From Gimesia benthica (GTDB lineage Bacteria > Planctomycetota > Planctomycetia > Planctomycetales > Planctomycetaceae): a stretch of DNA of 64,000 bases. This document shows, one piece after another, positions 1-9,984 of this stretch (position 1 is its first letter; every line of letters begins with the position of its first letter). The notes under the pieces are model-generated. The model saw nothing but the letters and a program-made list of their open reading frames with translations, made no database searches and was not told the origin of the DNA. The stretch covers positions 310,001-374,000 of the forward strand of contig NZ_CP043930.1 of the NCBI RefSeq assembly GCF_009720525.1, given 5' to 3'. Both the position numbers and the translations under genes were made by a program.

Positions 1-2409
1 CCAGTAGCGGTTCACGATCACCCGGGCCGTCAACGGATTCGCCGGATCGACGAGCCAGCGGGCCAGCCCCAATCGATTGCGGGGCAGGTCGGCGGACAAC
101 GTTCCCAGGCTGGCCGGAATGTCGGCAGAGACCTGCTCGCCCGGTTTGTCGTATTCACCTCGCATGAGCACGAAAGTGGGCTGCTTTTCGTCCTGCTCCC
201 GCATCACCATGCTGGTTGGCAGACGACGTTCCAGGGCAAACTGTTTTTCTTTCAGAGACCGCAAATTAAAGAAAGCGAGACGGTATTCCGTCGGCGCCCG
301 ATATGTCATGAAATAGCGTGTCACTTTCAGCTGCTGGGCTGCACTTCGTTTGTTAACAGGAATCTTCAGGATTTCGGGGACCGACTCTCGCACCAGGTCG
401 AGGGTCACCCAGTCTGAAGTCAGCTGCGTTCGGTAGATTCGGAAATCGTCAACCAGCCCGCGAAAGTAATCGCGATCGTGATAGGCCCCAAACACAAACG
501 GCGCAGGAAACGCAAACCCGCCGGTCAGATAGTCGAGTTTGACTTCCAGTTCGTGTGGCTCTCCATTGACATACAGCTGGAAGTCGCGTGCCTGTGAATT
601 CCCCGCATAGGTGAGAACCACATGCGACCAACGGTTCAGTTCGAGCTTGTCGCGGGCTGCCAATAATACCGCATCGTCGAGCCAACGCGGCCCCATGTTG
701 ATCTGCAGTCGTCCGGCTTCCAGAAAGATCCGAAAACCGCTCTCATCCTGCTTCGGTGTCAGTGATGCCAGAATCGTCCCGTCTGGCTGCGCAGGGTTGA
801 CCTGAAAGACGACCGAGAACGGATCTTTGTCACTCAAAATCGGCTTCGCGTCCCCTTTCAAATGGACAGGCTTTTGACCATCCAGTTTGACACCCTGTGG
901 CTCTCTCAACTCTTTAACTTCATGCTGTTCGGAGCCATTGAGTTTCAGCGCCTGTCCTTCTGCAGTCGGCTCGAATTGGGCCTGACTGGTCGATCCATCC
1001 CGATCGTATCTCTCCACATCACTTGAAGCGTTGGTCCGGTTTGCATAGTAATCCATCTGTTGTTTACCGATGACCTGCAGCTTCAGCTCGCCGTTAAAGT
1101 CAATCCGGTAGGCCAGGTGCTGCTGCGGATATTTGAGCTCCAGGTCGGCTGAAGGCTGCTTCGCTTCCCATTGTTTCTGCAGACTCTTCAACTCTGGCTC
1201 TGCGGACTTGAGCTTCCGTTCCAGTTCGCTGATCTGCTGATTCAATGCTTCCAGTTTCTGCTGTTGGGCAGCAGTCGGTGCTTTCACGAAGGGGGCCGCA
1301 TTACCATATTTGATTACACGACCCCGTTCGGGAATGTTATTGAAAAAGGCGATCAACTGGTAAAACTCTTTCTGCGAAACTGGATCGTACTTGTGCTCGT
1401 GACAGCGGGCGCATCCCACCGTCAGTCCCAGCCAGACCGTCCCCGTGGTCTCGACCCGATCGACCGCGTATTCCAGCAGGTATTCATCAAAGATGATTCC
1501 CCCCTCGGAATTGGCTCGATGATTGCGATTGAAACCGGTGGCAACCAGTTGATCCAGCGTAGGGTTCGGCAGCAGATCCCCGGCCAGCTGTTCGATGGTA
1601 AACTGATCAAAAGACTTATTGCTGTTGAATGCATTGATCACCCATTCGCGCCAGCGCCACATATGCCGTTCCCCGTCGGTCTGATAACCGCTGGTATCAG
1701 CAAAGCGGGCCGCATCGAGCCACTCCAGCGCCATCCGCTCGCCATAATGGGGTGAGGCCAGCAGACGATCTACCCGGCGTTCGTAAGCTTCAGGAGACTC
1801 ATCCTGAAAAAACGCGTCCTGCTCAGCCAGGGCAGGGGGGAGACCGGTCAGATCCAGGCTCAGTCGGCGGAGCAGCGTTGATCGATCGGCTGCAGGAGAG
1901 GGTTTCAACCCCTCTGCTTCCAGCCGTGCCAACACGAATGCATCGATGGGATTACGCACCCAGGCCTGCTGCCTGACCTGGGGAATCTCGGGACGTCGGG
2001 GCGGAATAAAGGCCCAGTGTTTCTGCCAGCGGGCACCCGCATCGATCCAGCGTTTGATGGTATCGATCTGGTCTGCAGTGATCTGCTTCTCGGACGACGG
2101 TGGAGGCATTACCAGTTCCAGGTCAGTCGTCAGCAGCCGTTTGAATAATTCACTCTCAGCCGCGTTTCCGGGAAGCACCACTCCCGGGTCAGCCGTAGTG
2201 CCCAGGAGACCGCTCTCCTGATCGAGCCGCAGTTCGGCCTGGCGTTGAGAGGCATCGGGGCCGTGACACTGAAAGCAGAGATCGGAAAGGATCGGCCGCA
2301 CATCGCGGTTAAACTCGATCTCGCCTCCGCGTACAGAGGACGAGCCCGTCAGAAATAATCCGAGCAGGCCCGCAGCGCAAACCAGTCCCGGCAATCGCAG
2401 TCTTATCAC
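1..2409 (-). CDS. PSCyt1/PSCyt2-PSD1 (DUF1549/DUF1553) secreted protein with LamG domain, 3' end cut by window
   Basis: The reverse strand is open from a GTG at 2409 to the left edge (803 codons, unfinished). The start gives a hydrophobic signal peptide, then a cytochrome-c-like CFQCH haem motif near residue 48 (PSCyt1). The DUF1549 (PSCyt2) part follows, with a second haem-like CARCH motif near residue 330. A coiled region and a LamG/concanavalin-like lectin insert come next (roughly 790-430). The last visible residues, with LARWLVDP and TARVIVNR, are the classic start of PSD1/DUF1553. The family is hugely expanded in planctomycetes and is thought to act in the envelope on polysaccharides or electron transfer; the reaction is not established. 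An alternative in-frame GTG lies at 2421. Its usual DUF1501 partner, if present, would be beyond the left edge. Confidence 0.85.
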   Translation of the reverse strand, partial: MIRLRLPGLVCAAGLLGLFLTGSSSVRGGEIEFNRDVRPILSDLCFQCHGPDASQRQAELRLDQESGLLGTTADPGVVLPGNAAESELFKRLLTTDLELVMPPPSSEKQITADQIDTIKRWIDAGARWQKHWAFIPPRRPEIPQVRQQAWVRNPIDAFVLARLEAEGLKPSPAADRSTLLRRLSLDLTGLPPALAEQDAFFQDESPEAYERRVDRLLASPHYGERMALEWLDAARFADTSGYQTDGERHMWRWREWVINAFNSNKSFDQFTIEQLAGDLLPNPTLDQLVATGFNRNHRANSEGGIIFDEYLLEYAVDRVETTGTVWLGLTVGCARCHEHKYDPVSQKEFYQLIAFFNNIPERGRVIKYGNAAPFVKAPTAAQQQKLEALNQQISELERKLKSAEPELKSLQKQWEAKQPSADLELKYPQQHLAYRIDFNGELKLQVIGKQQMDYYANRTNASSDVERYDRDGSTSQAQFEPTAEGQALKLNGSEQHEVKELREPQGVKLDGQKPVHLKGDAKPILSDKDPFSVVFQVNPAQPDGTILASLTPKQDESGFRIFLEAGRLQINMGPRWLDDAVLLAARDKLELNRWSHVVLTYAGNSQARDFQLYVNGEPHELEVKLDYLTGGFAFPAPFVFGAYHDRDYFRGLVDDFRIYRTQLTSDWVTLDLVRESVPEILKIPVNKRSAAQQLKVTRYFMTYRAPTEYRLAFFNLRSLKEKQFALERRLPTSMVMREQDEKQPTFVLMRGEYDKPGEQVSADIPASLGTLSADLPRNRLGLARWLVDPANPLTARVIVNRYW

Positions 2410-2566
2410 AGCAGTCCCCACTTTGGTTAGAACAGGAGGCGAACCACAGTCTCAGCGACATATTAAGATTCGTTTATTCTAACAGGTGACCGCAGCCGGA
2501 ACCATAGTCTCAACAAAAGTCTGGGGACACAGATCTCCCGGACCAGACTCATAAATGACAATCTCG

Positions 2567-4438
2567 CTATTCTTTCTCCTGCTCGTCCATGTGGTCCTGA
2601 TAAATTTTCAGGCACTTTTTCAGGGCCTTTTTCGCTTCCAGACTCTGCAGATCAAAGACGTAAATCGAATAGTTGGCCATTTTGAATGGTTCCAACTTCC
2701 GGAATTCAGCACAAGGATCGTCCCCATGCGCATATAGTCCCTGTAGATGATTCGCCGAGATAATCATGTATTTCAACTGGTCTGGATCAACAGTATGATG
2801 GTCGCGGATGTGAACTGCTTTAATCCCGTACAGATCTGGTCGGGCGGTTCCGAAGTAGTAAATCAATGAGTTCTTCTGATCTTCGAGCGGCAACTCGTCC
2901 ATAATCTTCTTCAGAGCAGGCAGGTCCTGACCCCAGTCGAGGTTTGAATCCAGCAGGTATTTGTGCCCCGCACGAGGTCCGCCAATTCCATCATTGAAGT
3001 AGGACAGATAGTCGGGTTGAACTGAAACGATGGACTGCACCTGAAAACCGATCAAGGCCACGGACAATGTGACCAGCAGTACCCGCTTTCCCTCAAACCA
3101 GCGCCACATCTGATCGATGCTGAACAGACACAACAGGGGATAGAGGAGCAGCAGGTAACGTTGTCCCAGATTCAAGCGGCTGGTCAAAGACATCCCCATA
3201 AAGACCACCACAGCCAGCACCCAGATCAGGGGCGCGTGGCTCGTTGGTGTGTCAACATCGGTCTGCTGTTCTTCCTCTTCGGGAAGTTCAGAAACAGGAG
3301 CGGAGGCAGGCCTCACCAGCCGTTTCAGATCGCCCCACAGAAAGGGGAGCAGGCACAGGCTGATCACCGTTAACAGCAGTTCCACGGGTGTACTTTTCCA
3401 GAGCCAGGCCAGGGGGAAGAAATACCACCAGCCACCCTTAGAGAGTTCACCCATCAGATAGGCATCATGGCCTGCCTCGTTATGCTGGAACTGAAACAAC
3501 ACCCCCGCAAAGGGAGCAGGCCGTTTAATATCATTGTGTGCGATTTCCATAATCTTCTGAGCCGTCGGGCCCCGACCGAGCATCTTGACCCAGGGAGAGT
3601 AATCGGGGGTTTCGGCATAAGGCACGTTTTTCAAAGGTCCCGTGAACGAGAACAAATGCAGCGCCCAGGTCAGCGGAACGAACATGAGCAGAAACACTCC
3701 AAAGACCAGTGTGACCCGTTTCGTCAGAGACCAGACTGCCGCTTTGGAAAATGAGGTCCATTTCTGCAAAGCGACCAGACCAACAACCAACAACGTACAA
3801 GGCAGCAGCAAAATCCCCGAGTACTTCGCGGAGATCGCCACAGAAACGGCCAGAGCAACCCAGAACAGATTCCAGCCGCCGGGTTGTTTCCAGTAATGGA
3901 CCAGCGTCGCCAGTGCAATCAGCGCCATCAGTGTAAAACAGGAATCCGTCGTGGCCAGGGAAAAGTGAGCTTCCATCGTCGGGGAAAAGGTAATCAGCGC
4001 GCCTCCCAGCAGGGCCGCCAGATAACCCCGGCGTCGGTACAGCCAGCAGTACACCAGCAGCATCGTCGGTATTCCCACCAGAATTGAATTGAGTCGCCTG
4101 GCGCGTCGAATATACGTGGAATCTTTCTCATAGCTCCCCCAGGGATTCTCACGCAGGCTGCCCTCTTCATTCCAGACGACCGGCAGGTAGTCCATCATGA
4201 TCGGCAGCGGTGCGACGCCTTCCCCACTGATCCGTGTATCCAGAAACCCTTGATGAACCGTCTTCAGAGCGGTGCTCAGATAGTAGGTTTCATCAAAGGT
4301 TGCACTTTTGGAATTGCGAAACGCAGCGGTCTGCTGCAGGATCAGCCCGGCCAGTAGAAAGGGAGATCCCCAGATCAGAAGGAGTCCCACCAGAGTATTT
4401 GTGGAGAGGGCCGGTTTTGAGCTCATAATCGATCGCAC
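2567..4438 (-). CDS. GT-C family glycosyltransferase (GT39/ArnT-like), multi-pass membrane protein
   Basis: 623 residues with about ten hydrophobic segments. The first is at residues 15-35, and the first extracytoplasmic loop carries the acidic pair FDE at 48-50, the catalytic position in GT-C enzymes of the GT39/GT83 group. These enzymes move a sugar from a polyprenyl-phosphate donor to a protein or lipid on the outer face of the membrane. The C-terminal soluble part includes a tyrosine-rich stretch around DSNLDWGQDLPALK, which is typical of bacterial DUF-type PMT relatives. An in-frame ATG at 4426 is an alternative start. A polyprenyl-phosphate sugar synthase of the DPM type lies at 19782-20558 and could supply its donor (inference). 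Substrate unknown. Confidence 0.75.
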   Translation of the reverse strand: MRSIMSSKPALSTNTLVGLLLIWGSPFLLAGLILQQTAAFRNSKSATFDETYYLSTALKTVHQGFLDTRISGEGVAPLPIMMDYLPVVWNEEGSLRENPWGSYEKDSTYIRRARRLNSILVGIPTMLLVYCWLYRRRGYLAALLGGALITFSPTMEAHFSLATTDSCFTLMALIALATLVHYWKQPGGWNLFWVALAVSVAISAKYSGILLLPCTLLVVGLVALQKWTSFSKAAVWSLTKRVTLVFGVFLLMFVPLTWALHLFSFTGPLKNVPYAETPDYSPWVKMLGRGPTAQKIMEIAHNDIKRPAPFAGVLFQFQHNEAGHDAYLMGELSKGGWWYFFPLAWLWKSTPVELLLTVISLCLLPFLWGDLKRLVRPASAPVSELPEEEEQQTDVDTPTSHAPLIWVLAVVVFMGMSLTSRLNLGQRYLLLLYPLLCLFSIDQMWRWFEGKRVLLVTLSVALIGFQVQSIVSVQPDYLSYFNDGIGGPRAGHKYLLDSNLDWGQDLPALKKIMDELPLEDQKNSLIYYFGTARPDLYGIKAVHIRDHHTVDPDQLKYMIISANHLQGLYAHGDDPCAEFRKLEPFKMANYSIYVFDLQSLEAKKALKKCLKIYQDHMDEQEKE

Positions 4439-4559
4439 TTAGATGAGGAGAAAGAGAATCAGCCCGAATAATACTACCCTGGACACAAAAAGCATACACA
4501 AGTTTCAGGGTTTCCCGTTACGCTGTCTGATGACCTTCCCGCATACCCCGCGTAGACGG

Positions 4560-5069
4560 TCAATCCCGGTAACAGGCACGGTACCAGCGAAAGAGCTGCC
4601 TGAAAGGGGGCGTGAAACCTTCCGCGTTTTCATCCAGCATACGTTCGATGTCAGCCAGCTTGAAAAATTCAGCGCGTTCAATCTCAACCGGATCAAACGT
4701 GAAGGGGCCATCGGAAACGGTGCGAAACAGCACCGTATGCTCATAAGCGTTATGGGGTGTTCCGGGAAATTTCGCCAGTCGCTCCAGGGGTGTCGTGATG
4801 CCGATCTCCTCCTGCATCTCACGTCGAGCCGATTCGGCATAATCCTCGCCGGCACTCAGATGACCGGAAGCGGAGGAAGTGTAGGTCAGGGGATACTCGT
4901 CTTTGGTCGCGGCGCGATACTGCAGCAGCAGTTCTCCGCGGGAATTGAAGACAAAAATATTTGCGGCACGATGCAGGAGCTTGCGGGCGTGTACGACCGA
5001 GCGGGGCAGTTGTTCCAAGACCCGGTCGTCCGCATCAACAACATCAAACAGTTCTTCAGAGTGAGACAT
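4560..5069 (-). CDS. Nudix hydrolase (YfcD/IDI-like)
   Basis: 169 residues with a perfect Nudix box: G69, E75, then REM-QEE at 83-88 and IGI, matching Gx5Ex7REUxEExGU. The lead-in [12 protein letters not shown] and the segment [10 protein letters not shown] resemble the YfcD and isopentenyl-diphosphate isomerase branch, which cleaves or rearranges diphosphate compounds. The exact substrate cannot be read from sequence. The active-site Cys arrangement of true type-1 IDI is not evident, so a general Nudix hydrolase is the safer call. It lies 93 bases downstream of the small FHA gene on the same strand. Confidence 0.8.
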   Translation of the reverse strand: MSHSEELFDVVDADDRVLEQLPRSVVHARKLLHRAANIFVFNSRGELLLQYRAATKDEYPLTYTSSASGHLSAGEDYAESARREMQEEIGITTPLERLAKFPGTPHNAYEHTVLFRTVSDGPFTFDPVEIERAEFFKLADIERMLDENAEGFTPPFRQLFRWYRACYRD

Positions 5070-5162
5070 GGCTGCTTCGATTTCTCAGTAGAAATTCAAC
5101 GTGCAGGAATCGATTCCACTGCACTGTCAGCCAGGGGAGAGGTCCGCCTTCAGGCGGAATCG

Positions 5163-5507
5163 TTAAACCGGGTTCTCGGAGAAATAGCTCTCTTCGAAAC
5201 TTTCCTGACCTTCGCCATCATAGTAACTGATGACATAGTTGGCCATTCCGATGGTCAGAATATCGCCCGGGTAGAGGGGAGCTTCATGCACGGTTTCCGA
5301 GTTCACCATCGTACCGTTGGTCGATTCCAGGTCACGTACGCGAACGGAGTTGTTCAAGAAGGTCAATTCACACTGCTGGCGGCTCATCATCGGATCCAGC
5401 ACACGCAGATCACAATTGTTACTTCTTCCCATTACAACGGGTAACTCATCAACACTGACCTCGATATCCGGTAAATCGGGATGATCACTGATAAGATGAA
5501 TTTTCAT
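5163..5507 (-). CDS. Small stand-alone FHA-domain protein
   Basis: About 114 residues, almost entirely one forkhead-associated domain, which binds phosphothreonine peptides. The conserved features are GRS at 27-29, SR at 42-43 and STNGT at 62-66. The H usually found after SR is Q (SRQQ). I place the start at the ATG at 5507, preceded by GAAGG at good spacing; an upstream in-frame ATG at 5546 has no such site. It probably reads out a Ser/Thr kinase; the window holds one large kinase of that type (24539-28960), but no direct link is visible. The tail after the domain is acidic and probably disordered. Confidence 0.82.
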   Translation of the reverse strand: MKIHLISDHPDLPDIEVSVDELPVVMGRSNNCDLRVLDPMMSRQQCELTFLNNSVRVRDLESTNGTMVNSETVHEAPLYPGDILTIGMANYVISYYDGEGQESFEESYFSENPV

Positions 5508-5917
5508 GGAAGGAACCTTCTTACGCTCAGGCGAAACATAGTCCAAAGTCTTGGCTCAACAATGTTTGCCTTCAGGGGCGGGTGTGTAGGGGGCAGGTGT
5601 CTTTGGGGATTGTATTAGTTGTGCAGGCTCACCTTACATACGTGAGCTCTTATGCGTAATTCTACAACTTCCATTCTACGCATGCAATGGGAAACAGGAA
5701 AAAGATCATAAAATCTGAATTTCCCTCAGAATTCCACAAATCTGCGGTTCCCCTAATAGCGTGGAATCTGGGCTCTGCGCTCACTTTCTTCGAGGATGGG
5801 ACCGTTTTCGCTGAAATCAACAACATCTGAATCTGCTGTGATGATAAAATTCGATTGGGCCATCTAGTTTCAACATCCAGAGCGCAGCATCCTCCCGCGA
5901 AAGGTTAACCGACAACA
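5508..5917. other. Intergenic region between divergent genes, with two adjacent inverted repeats
   Basis: No gene is supported here. Two short hairpins sit side by side: GCTCAC (5627-5632) with GTGAGC (5642-5647), and ATGCGTA (5652-5658) with TACGCAT (5677-5683). Neither is followed by a T-run, so they are more likely operator or leader structures than terminators. The promoters of both flanking genes should lie here. Confidence 0.35.
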
Positions 5918-6373
5918 ATGAGCAACTTTGTTGGTGCATTCATCCTGTTTCAGACTACCATCGAGGGAAAGCCTCACTGGCTGGTCCACTGGAACTACGA
6001 ACGTCAGGAATTCATGCTCCCCGGAGAACGGAAGCGTCCCTATGAAACCTTTCAGCACTGCCTGATTTCCGAGCTGGAAAAATCTTTCGAACTGGCTCCC
6101 TTTGAAGACTTTATCATCGCCAGGGAACCACTGGCCCACCTGGCCTTCACCCTCAAAACGGATGCAGACAATACTTCCGAACACTATATCGTGGAACTGT
6201 TCGACTTCCAGGAACTGAATAGCTCGGCCCGCGAGCAACTGGAAAAAGACCTCCGCAACCGCTGGGTGAATGAACTCGAAATCGAGGCCAACTGTACCAG
6301 CGATGACTTCCCCATTTCGGAACTGCTGGGCACCCTCTACCACAAAGCCAACCTCGCCAACCGTCTCTCCTGA
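5918..6373 (+). CDS. Nudix-fold protein with degenerate catalytic box
   Basis: 151 residues. The N-terminus (VGAFILFQTT, then HWLVHWN and EFMLPGE) follows the pattern of a Nudix beta strand leading into the LPGG turn. The helix that should read REUxEExGU is SELEKSFEL at residues 51-59. The first acidic residue is one position late and the metal-binding glutamates are mostly lost. I infer a Nudix-fold protein that probably no longer hydrolyses and may act as a ligand sensor. It is transcribed away from the FHA and Nudix genes. If the resemblance is accidental, it is simply a hypothetical protein. Confidence 0.55.
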   Translation: MSNFVGAFILFQTTIEGKPHWLVHWNYERQEFMLPGERKRPYETFQHCLISELEKSFELAPFEDFIIAREPLAHLAFTLKTDADNTSEHYIVELFDFQELNSSAREQLEKDLRNRWVNELEIEANCTSDDFPISELLGTLYHKANLANRLS

Positions 6374-6631
6374 AGCCGTTATTCTCCCTAATCCACCAGC
6401 TGTCCGCTTCATATAAATCAGCTTCCCACCTGCAATCCCTGCAGGAATCACTTCTGTGCAATTGATTCTACTCAGGCATCAATGTAATATTTAAGTAAGG
6501 TTATCATTCTGATTCGATAACACTGGAGGGATCGTAGTGTTCTCGCACGAGGCGACGAAAAGCATCCTGTGTCTGTTTTATTAACTTACGAGCCGTGCAC
6601 ATTGCCCGGATCCCAAATGAGGGAGAGATTG

Positions 6632-7216
6632 ATGAGAAGCCTCACGACCATGACCCTGCTGGCAAGCATGCTGGCACTGACCTGTTCCACTCTGATTGCC
6701 GGTCAGGATGATAAGAAATCCGTTCCCCCCGTACTCGATCGCACCATGAAGTCGCTGGACGGCAAAGATGTTGATCTGAGCAAGTACAAGGGCAAAGTTC
6801 TGCTGATCGTCAACACCGCCAGCAAATGCGGCGCGACTCCCCAGTACAAAGATCTGCAGTCACTGCACGAAAAATACAAAGACAAAGGACTGGTCGTCCT
6901 CGGTTTCCCCTGCAACCAGTTTGGTGCCCAGGAGCCCGGAACCTCAGTGCAGATTTCTGAATTCTGCACCAAGAACTACGGCGTCACCTTCGACATGTTC
7001 AACAAGATTGACGTCAACGGTAAAGACGCTGACCCTCTCTACAAGTATCTGACCTCGCAGAACACCAAGCCAAAATCCTCCGGTCCTATCAGCTGGAACT
7101 TTGAAAAGTTCGTGATCGGCCGTGACGGCGATATCGCTGCCCGCTTCCCGACTCGCACCAATCCGCAGTCCAAAGAAGTCGTCTCCACGATCGAAGCAGA
7201 ACTGCAGCAGAAGTAA
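6632..7216 (+). CDS. Exported thiol peroxidase of the glutathione peroxidase family
   Basis: 195 residues from the ATG at 6632, which has GGGAGAG upstream; earlier in-frame starts lack this. Residues 1-24 form a signal peptide ending ...LIAGQ. The peroxidatic Cys is C66 in NTASKCGATPQ, the catalytic Gln is Q100 in NQFGAQEPG, and the Trp lies in ISWNFEKF, completing the family triad. It uses Cys, not selenocysteine. A second Cys (C94) and C112 could serve as the resolving thiol, which would make it thioredoxin-dependent, as is common in bacterial members. It reduces hydroperoxides, probably in the periplasm given the signal peptide. It is monocistronic, closed by a strong terminator at 7241-7273. 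Confidence 0.9.
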   Translation: MRSLTTMTLLASMLALTCSTLIAGQDDKKSVPPVLDRTMKSLDGKDVDLSKYKGKVLLIVNTASKCGATPQYKDLQSLHEKYKDKGLVVLGFPCNQFGAQEPGTSVQISEFCTKNYGVTFDMFNKIDVNGKDADPLYKYLTSQNTKPKSSGPISWNFEKFVIGRDGDIAARFPTRTNPQSKEVVSTIEAELQQK

Positions 7217-7240
7217 CACACCGTAGTTCATACGGTCCCG

Positions 7241-7273
7241 GGGATACACTCCTTTCAGTGTATCCCTTTTTTT
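7241..7273 (+). terminator. Rho-independent terminator of the glutathione peroxidase gene
   Basis: A perfect 10-bp stem, GGGATACACT (7241-7250) with AGTGTATCCC (7257-7266), a 6-nt loop, then seven T residues. It starts 24 bases after the stop codon. Confidence 0.93.
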
Positions 7274-7349
7274 ATGCCCCGTTCCTCGCGTGAAGTATCA
7301 CCGATGCAAGCCACGGGCTGTATTTTTCTCATACACAAAAGACAGCGCC

Positions 7350-8519
7350 ATGCACTATGATTTCTTTGCTCCCCCGCAGATTCATTTTGGCTGGGATCGT
7401 TTCCAGGAAGCAGGCACCCTGGCCGCATCCCTGGGCAGTCGGGCACTGATTATCTCCGGTTCGCGTTCCCTGGAAACTAACGGCGTGCTTGACGAATTGA
7501 AGTCGCTGCTCTCCCGCGCGGGCATCTCCAGCGAACACATCCGTACGATCTCACATGAACCGGAAGTAACCGACGTCGACCAGGTCACCAACATCCTCCA
7601 GCACCATACCCTGGGTGCAGGGGACTTTCTCATCGGCATCGGCGGTGGTTCCGGCATCGACCTTGCCAAAGCGTGTGCCGCGATGATCACCAACCGGGAA
7701 AGCGAAACCGTGCTCGATTACCTCGAAGGGGTCGGGCAGGGGCTGCAACTCAAAGCAAAACCGCTCCCTTTAATGGCAATTCCCACTACGGCAGGCACAG
7801 GCAGCGAAGCCACCAAGAACGCAGTCATCTCCAGCTACGCCCCCGCTTTCAAGAAGAGCCTGCGTTCTCCCGAAATGATTCCCGACATTATCCTCTGTGA
7901 TCCGAAGCTGGCCTGTTCGGTGCCCCCCGAAATCACCGCCCGCACCGGCATGGATGCCATCACCCAGTTACTGGAAAGCTACATTTCCTGCCGTGCGCAG
8001 CCCATCCCCCAGGCACTCAGTCTGCAGGGTCTGAAGCTGGCCATCCCCGCCTTGCCTCAAGCTGTCGCAGATGGCAACTCCCGCACGGGTCGCGAGAGCA
8101 TGGCTCACGCCGCCCTGCTGTCCGGCATCGCACTCGCGAACTCCGGACTGGGCATGGCACACGGCGTCGCCCCCGCCCTGGGAACCCATTGTCGCATTCC
8201 GCACGGCCTGGCCTGTGCCGTCATGCTGCCCTCGACGCTCAAAGCCAACCGCAGTGTCTGTGAAACGCAATACGCGGACATCGCCCGCCACCTCGATCCC
8301 GGACTCTCCCTCTCAGATGCGGACGCCGCCGATTCCCTGATTCAGCAGATCGAAGCCTTAAATGCCAGTATCGATATTCCCGCGACTCTATCAGAACTGG
8401 GCGTCACACGCGAACAGATTCCCGCACTCGTCGCTGATTCCCGGGGCAACAGCATGCGGGGCAATCCGCGCGAAATCTCCGACGATGAACTGACCGGTAT
8501 CCTGCAGGATCTTTTGTAA
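7350..8519 (+). CDS. Iron-containing alcohol dehydrogenase
   Basis: About 389 residues from the ATG at 7350; an in-frame GTG at 7290 would only add a non-conserved tail. It is a group III Fe-ADH. The nucleotide-binding GGGSGIDLAKA lies near residue 95 and PTTAGTGSEATK near 148. The metal ligands are supplied by RTGMDAITQLLE (Asp) and by His residues in the HGVAPALGTH and RIPHGLACAV segments. The family oxidises primary alcohols or reduces aldehydes with NAD(P). The substrate is not evident. It stands alone between the peroxidase terminator and the SGNH hydrolase. Confidence 0.88.
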   Translation: MHYDFFAPPQIHFGWDRFQEAGTLAASLGSRALIISGSRSLETNGVLDELKSLLSRAGISSEHIRTISHEPEVTDVDQVTNILQHHTLGAGDFLIGIGGGSGIDLAKACAAMITNRESETVLDYLEGVGQGLQLKAKPLPLMAIPTTAGTGSEATKNAVISSYAPAFKKSLRSPEMIPDIILCDPKLACSVPPEITARTGMDAITQLLESYISCRAQPIPQALSLQGLKLAIPALPQAVADGNSRTGRESMAHAALLSGIALANSGLGMAHGVAPALGTHCRIPHGLACAVMLPSTLKANRSVCETQYADIARHLDPGLSLSDADAADSLIQQIEALNASIDIPATLSELGVTREQIPALVADSRGNSMRGNPREISDDELTGILQDLL

Positions 8520-8655
8520 GATTACTGAGGCTTCTTGAAAAATCCGCTCTCCAAATTGGGCAGTGCGCGCTCATTTCAATCTGCCTGCTGATAGGTTAAA
8601 CTGGGCCTGTTAACTAATACTTTACTAGCAAGTCTGCCTCTGGAGATACCGCGCC

Positions 8656-9948
8656 ATGCATCTGTCCTGTTTGAAGCTGCTCACAGCTGGACTCTTCCTC
8701 TTCACCGCTCTGTTTTCAAGCCAGGCTGCTCCGCCTGCTTACCACGCCGTCAAAGCCGAACAGGTGAAACCCCGTCAGGGCCTCGGCAATGTGCTTCAGA
8801 AACTGCAGCAGGGAAAAGAAGTCAACGTCGCCTATCTCGGTGGCTCCATCACCGCAGCCAATGGCTGGCGCGTCAAAACGACCAGGTGGCTCAAGGAAGC
8901 ATTCCCCAAAGCGAAGATTCACGAGATCCACGCCGCCATCGGGGGAACGGGCAGTGACCTGGGTGTCTTTCGACTCCAGCGCGATGTCCTCGATCACAAA
9001 CCCGATCTGGTTTTCGTCGAATTCGCCGTCAATGACGGGGGACGTCAACCCGAGGCCATCTGGGACTCGATGGATGGCATCGTGCGACAGATCTGGCAGG
9101 CAAATCCGCAGACCGATATCTGCTTCGTCTATACCTTCCGCGTGAACTACGAAAAGGAACTCCGCGAGGGAGAATGCCCGCGGGCCGCTTCCGCCATGGA
9201 ACTCCTGGCCGACCATTACGGCATCCCGTCCATCAATGTCGCCCTCAAAATTGCCGAACTGGAACAGCAGGGAAAACTCAAGTACCAGTCCGATAAACCG
9301 CTGGCAGACGGCATCATCCAGTTCTCCAAAGATGGTGTTCACCCACTGGACCAGGGACACGAAATCTACACCGAAGTCATTGCCGACGCCATCCAGAAAA
9401 TGGAAACAGACTCTCAACCAGTCGACCATGCCGACAAGCTGAAACAGCCTTTCGTCAAAAGCCACTGGACCAATGCCAAGATGATTCCCCTCGAACCATC
9501 CGTGCTTACCGGCAACTGGAAGAAGCTGCCCGCTGACAATATCCTGCAGAAACGCTTCGGCAATCGCATGGGACAGATCTGGGAAGCCGACGAACCCGGC
9601 AGTCGTATTACCTTCCGCTTCCGCGGAACCCAGGCAGCCCTCTACGACCTGCTCGGCCCAGACGGGGGACAGGTGCTGATCACCGTTGACGGCAAGCCGA
9701 GCCAGAAACCGGTGGCCCGCTTTGACAGCTACTGTACCTACCATCGAATTTCGACGCTTCGACTGGCACAGAATCTGGATCCGAACCAGGTTCATACCGT
9801 GACCGTTGAAATTCATCCCGAACAGCCAGACCGTACGCCGGTCGCATTTCGCCTCAAAAACCCGGATGAAGAATTAAAATCTCCCAAATACCAGGGAACC
9901 CACATTCGCGTTGGTCAGATTATGCTCCGTGGCGAACTCGTTCCCTGA
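8656..9948 (+). CDS. Secreted SGNH/GDSL hydrolase, probably a carbohydrate esterase
   Basis: 430 residues with a signal peptide (residues 1-24, ending SSQA-A). SGNH blocks are present: [10 protein letters not shown] (nucleophile Ser), the Gly of [13 protein letters not shown] (Asn), and DGVHP (Asp and His of the triad) near residue 225. The catalytic domain ends near residue 250, followed by a beta-rich C-terminal domain of about 170 residues, possibly a carbohydrate-binding or jelly-roll module. Such proteins deacylate plant or algal polysaccharides; the substrate is inferred only. GGAG lies 10 bases before the ATG. The next gene starts 36 bases downstream and may be co-transcribed. Confidence 0.85.
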   Translation: MHLSCLKLLTAGLFLFTALFSSQAAPPAYHAVKAEQVKPRQGLGNVLQKLQQGKEVNVAYLGGSITAANGWRVKTTRWLKEAFPKAKIHEIHAAIGGTGSDLGVFRLQRDVLDHKPDLVFVEFAVNDGGRQPEAIWDSMDGIVRQIWQANPQTDICFVYTFRVNYEKELREGECPRAASAMELLADHYGIPSINVALKIAELEQQGKLKYQSDKPLADGIIQFSKDGVHPLDQGHEIYTEVIADAIQKMETDSQPVDHADKLKQPFVKSHWTNAKMIPLEPSVLTGNWKKLPADNILQKRFGNRMGQIWEADEPGSRITFRFRGTQAALYDLLGPDGGQVLITVDGKPSQKPVARFDSYCTYHRISTLRLAQNLDPNQVHTVTVEIHPEQPDRTPVAFRLKNPDEELKSPKYQGTHIRVGQIMLRGELVP

Positions 9949-9984
9949 ACCCGTTCCCATGGATCTTTGTGAAGGATTGATACC

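Noticed and set aside
6826-6832. Selenocysteine in the glutathione peroxidase
   Set aside because: The catalytic codon is an ordinary Cys codon; no in-frame TGA is present.
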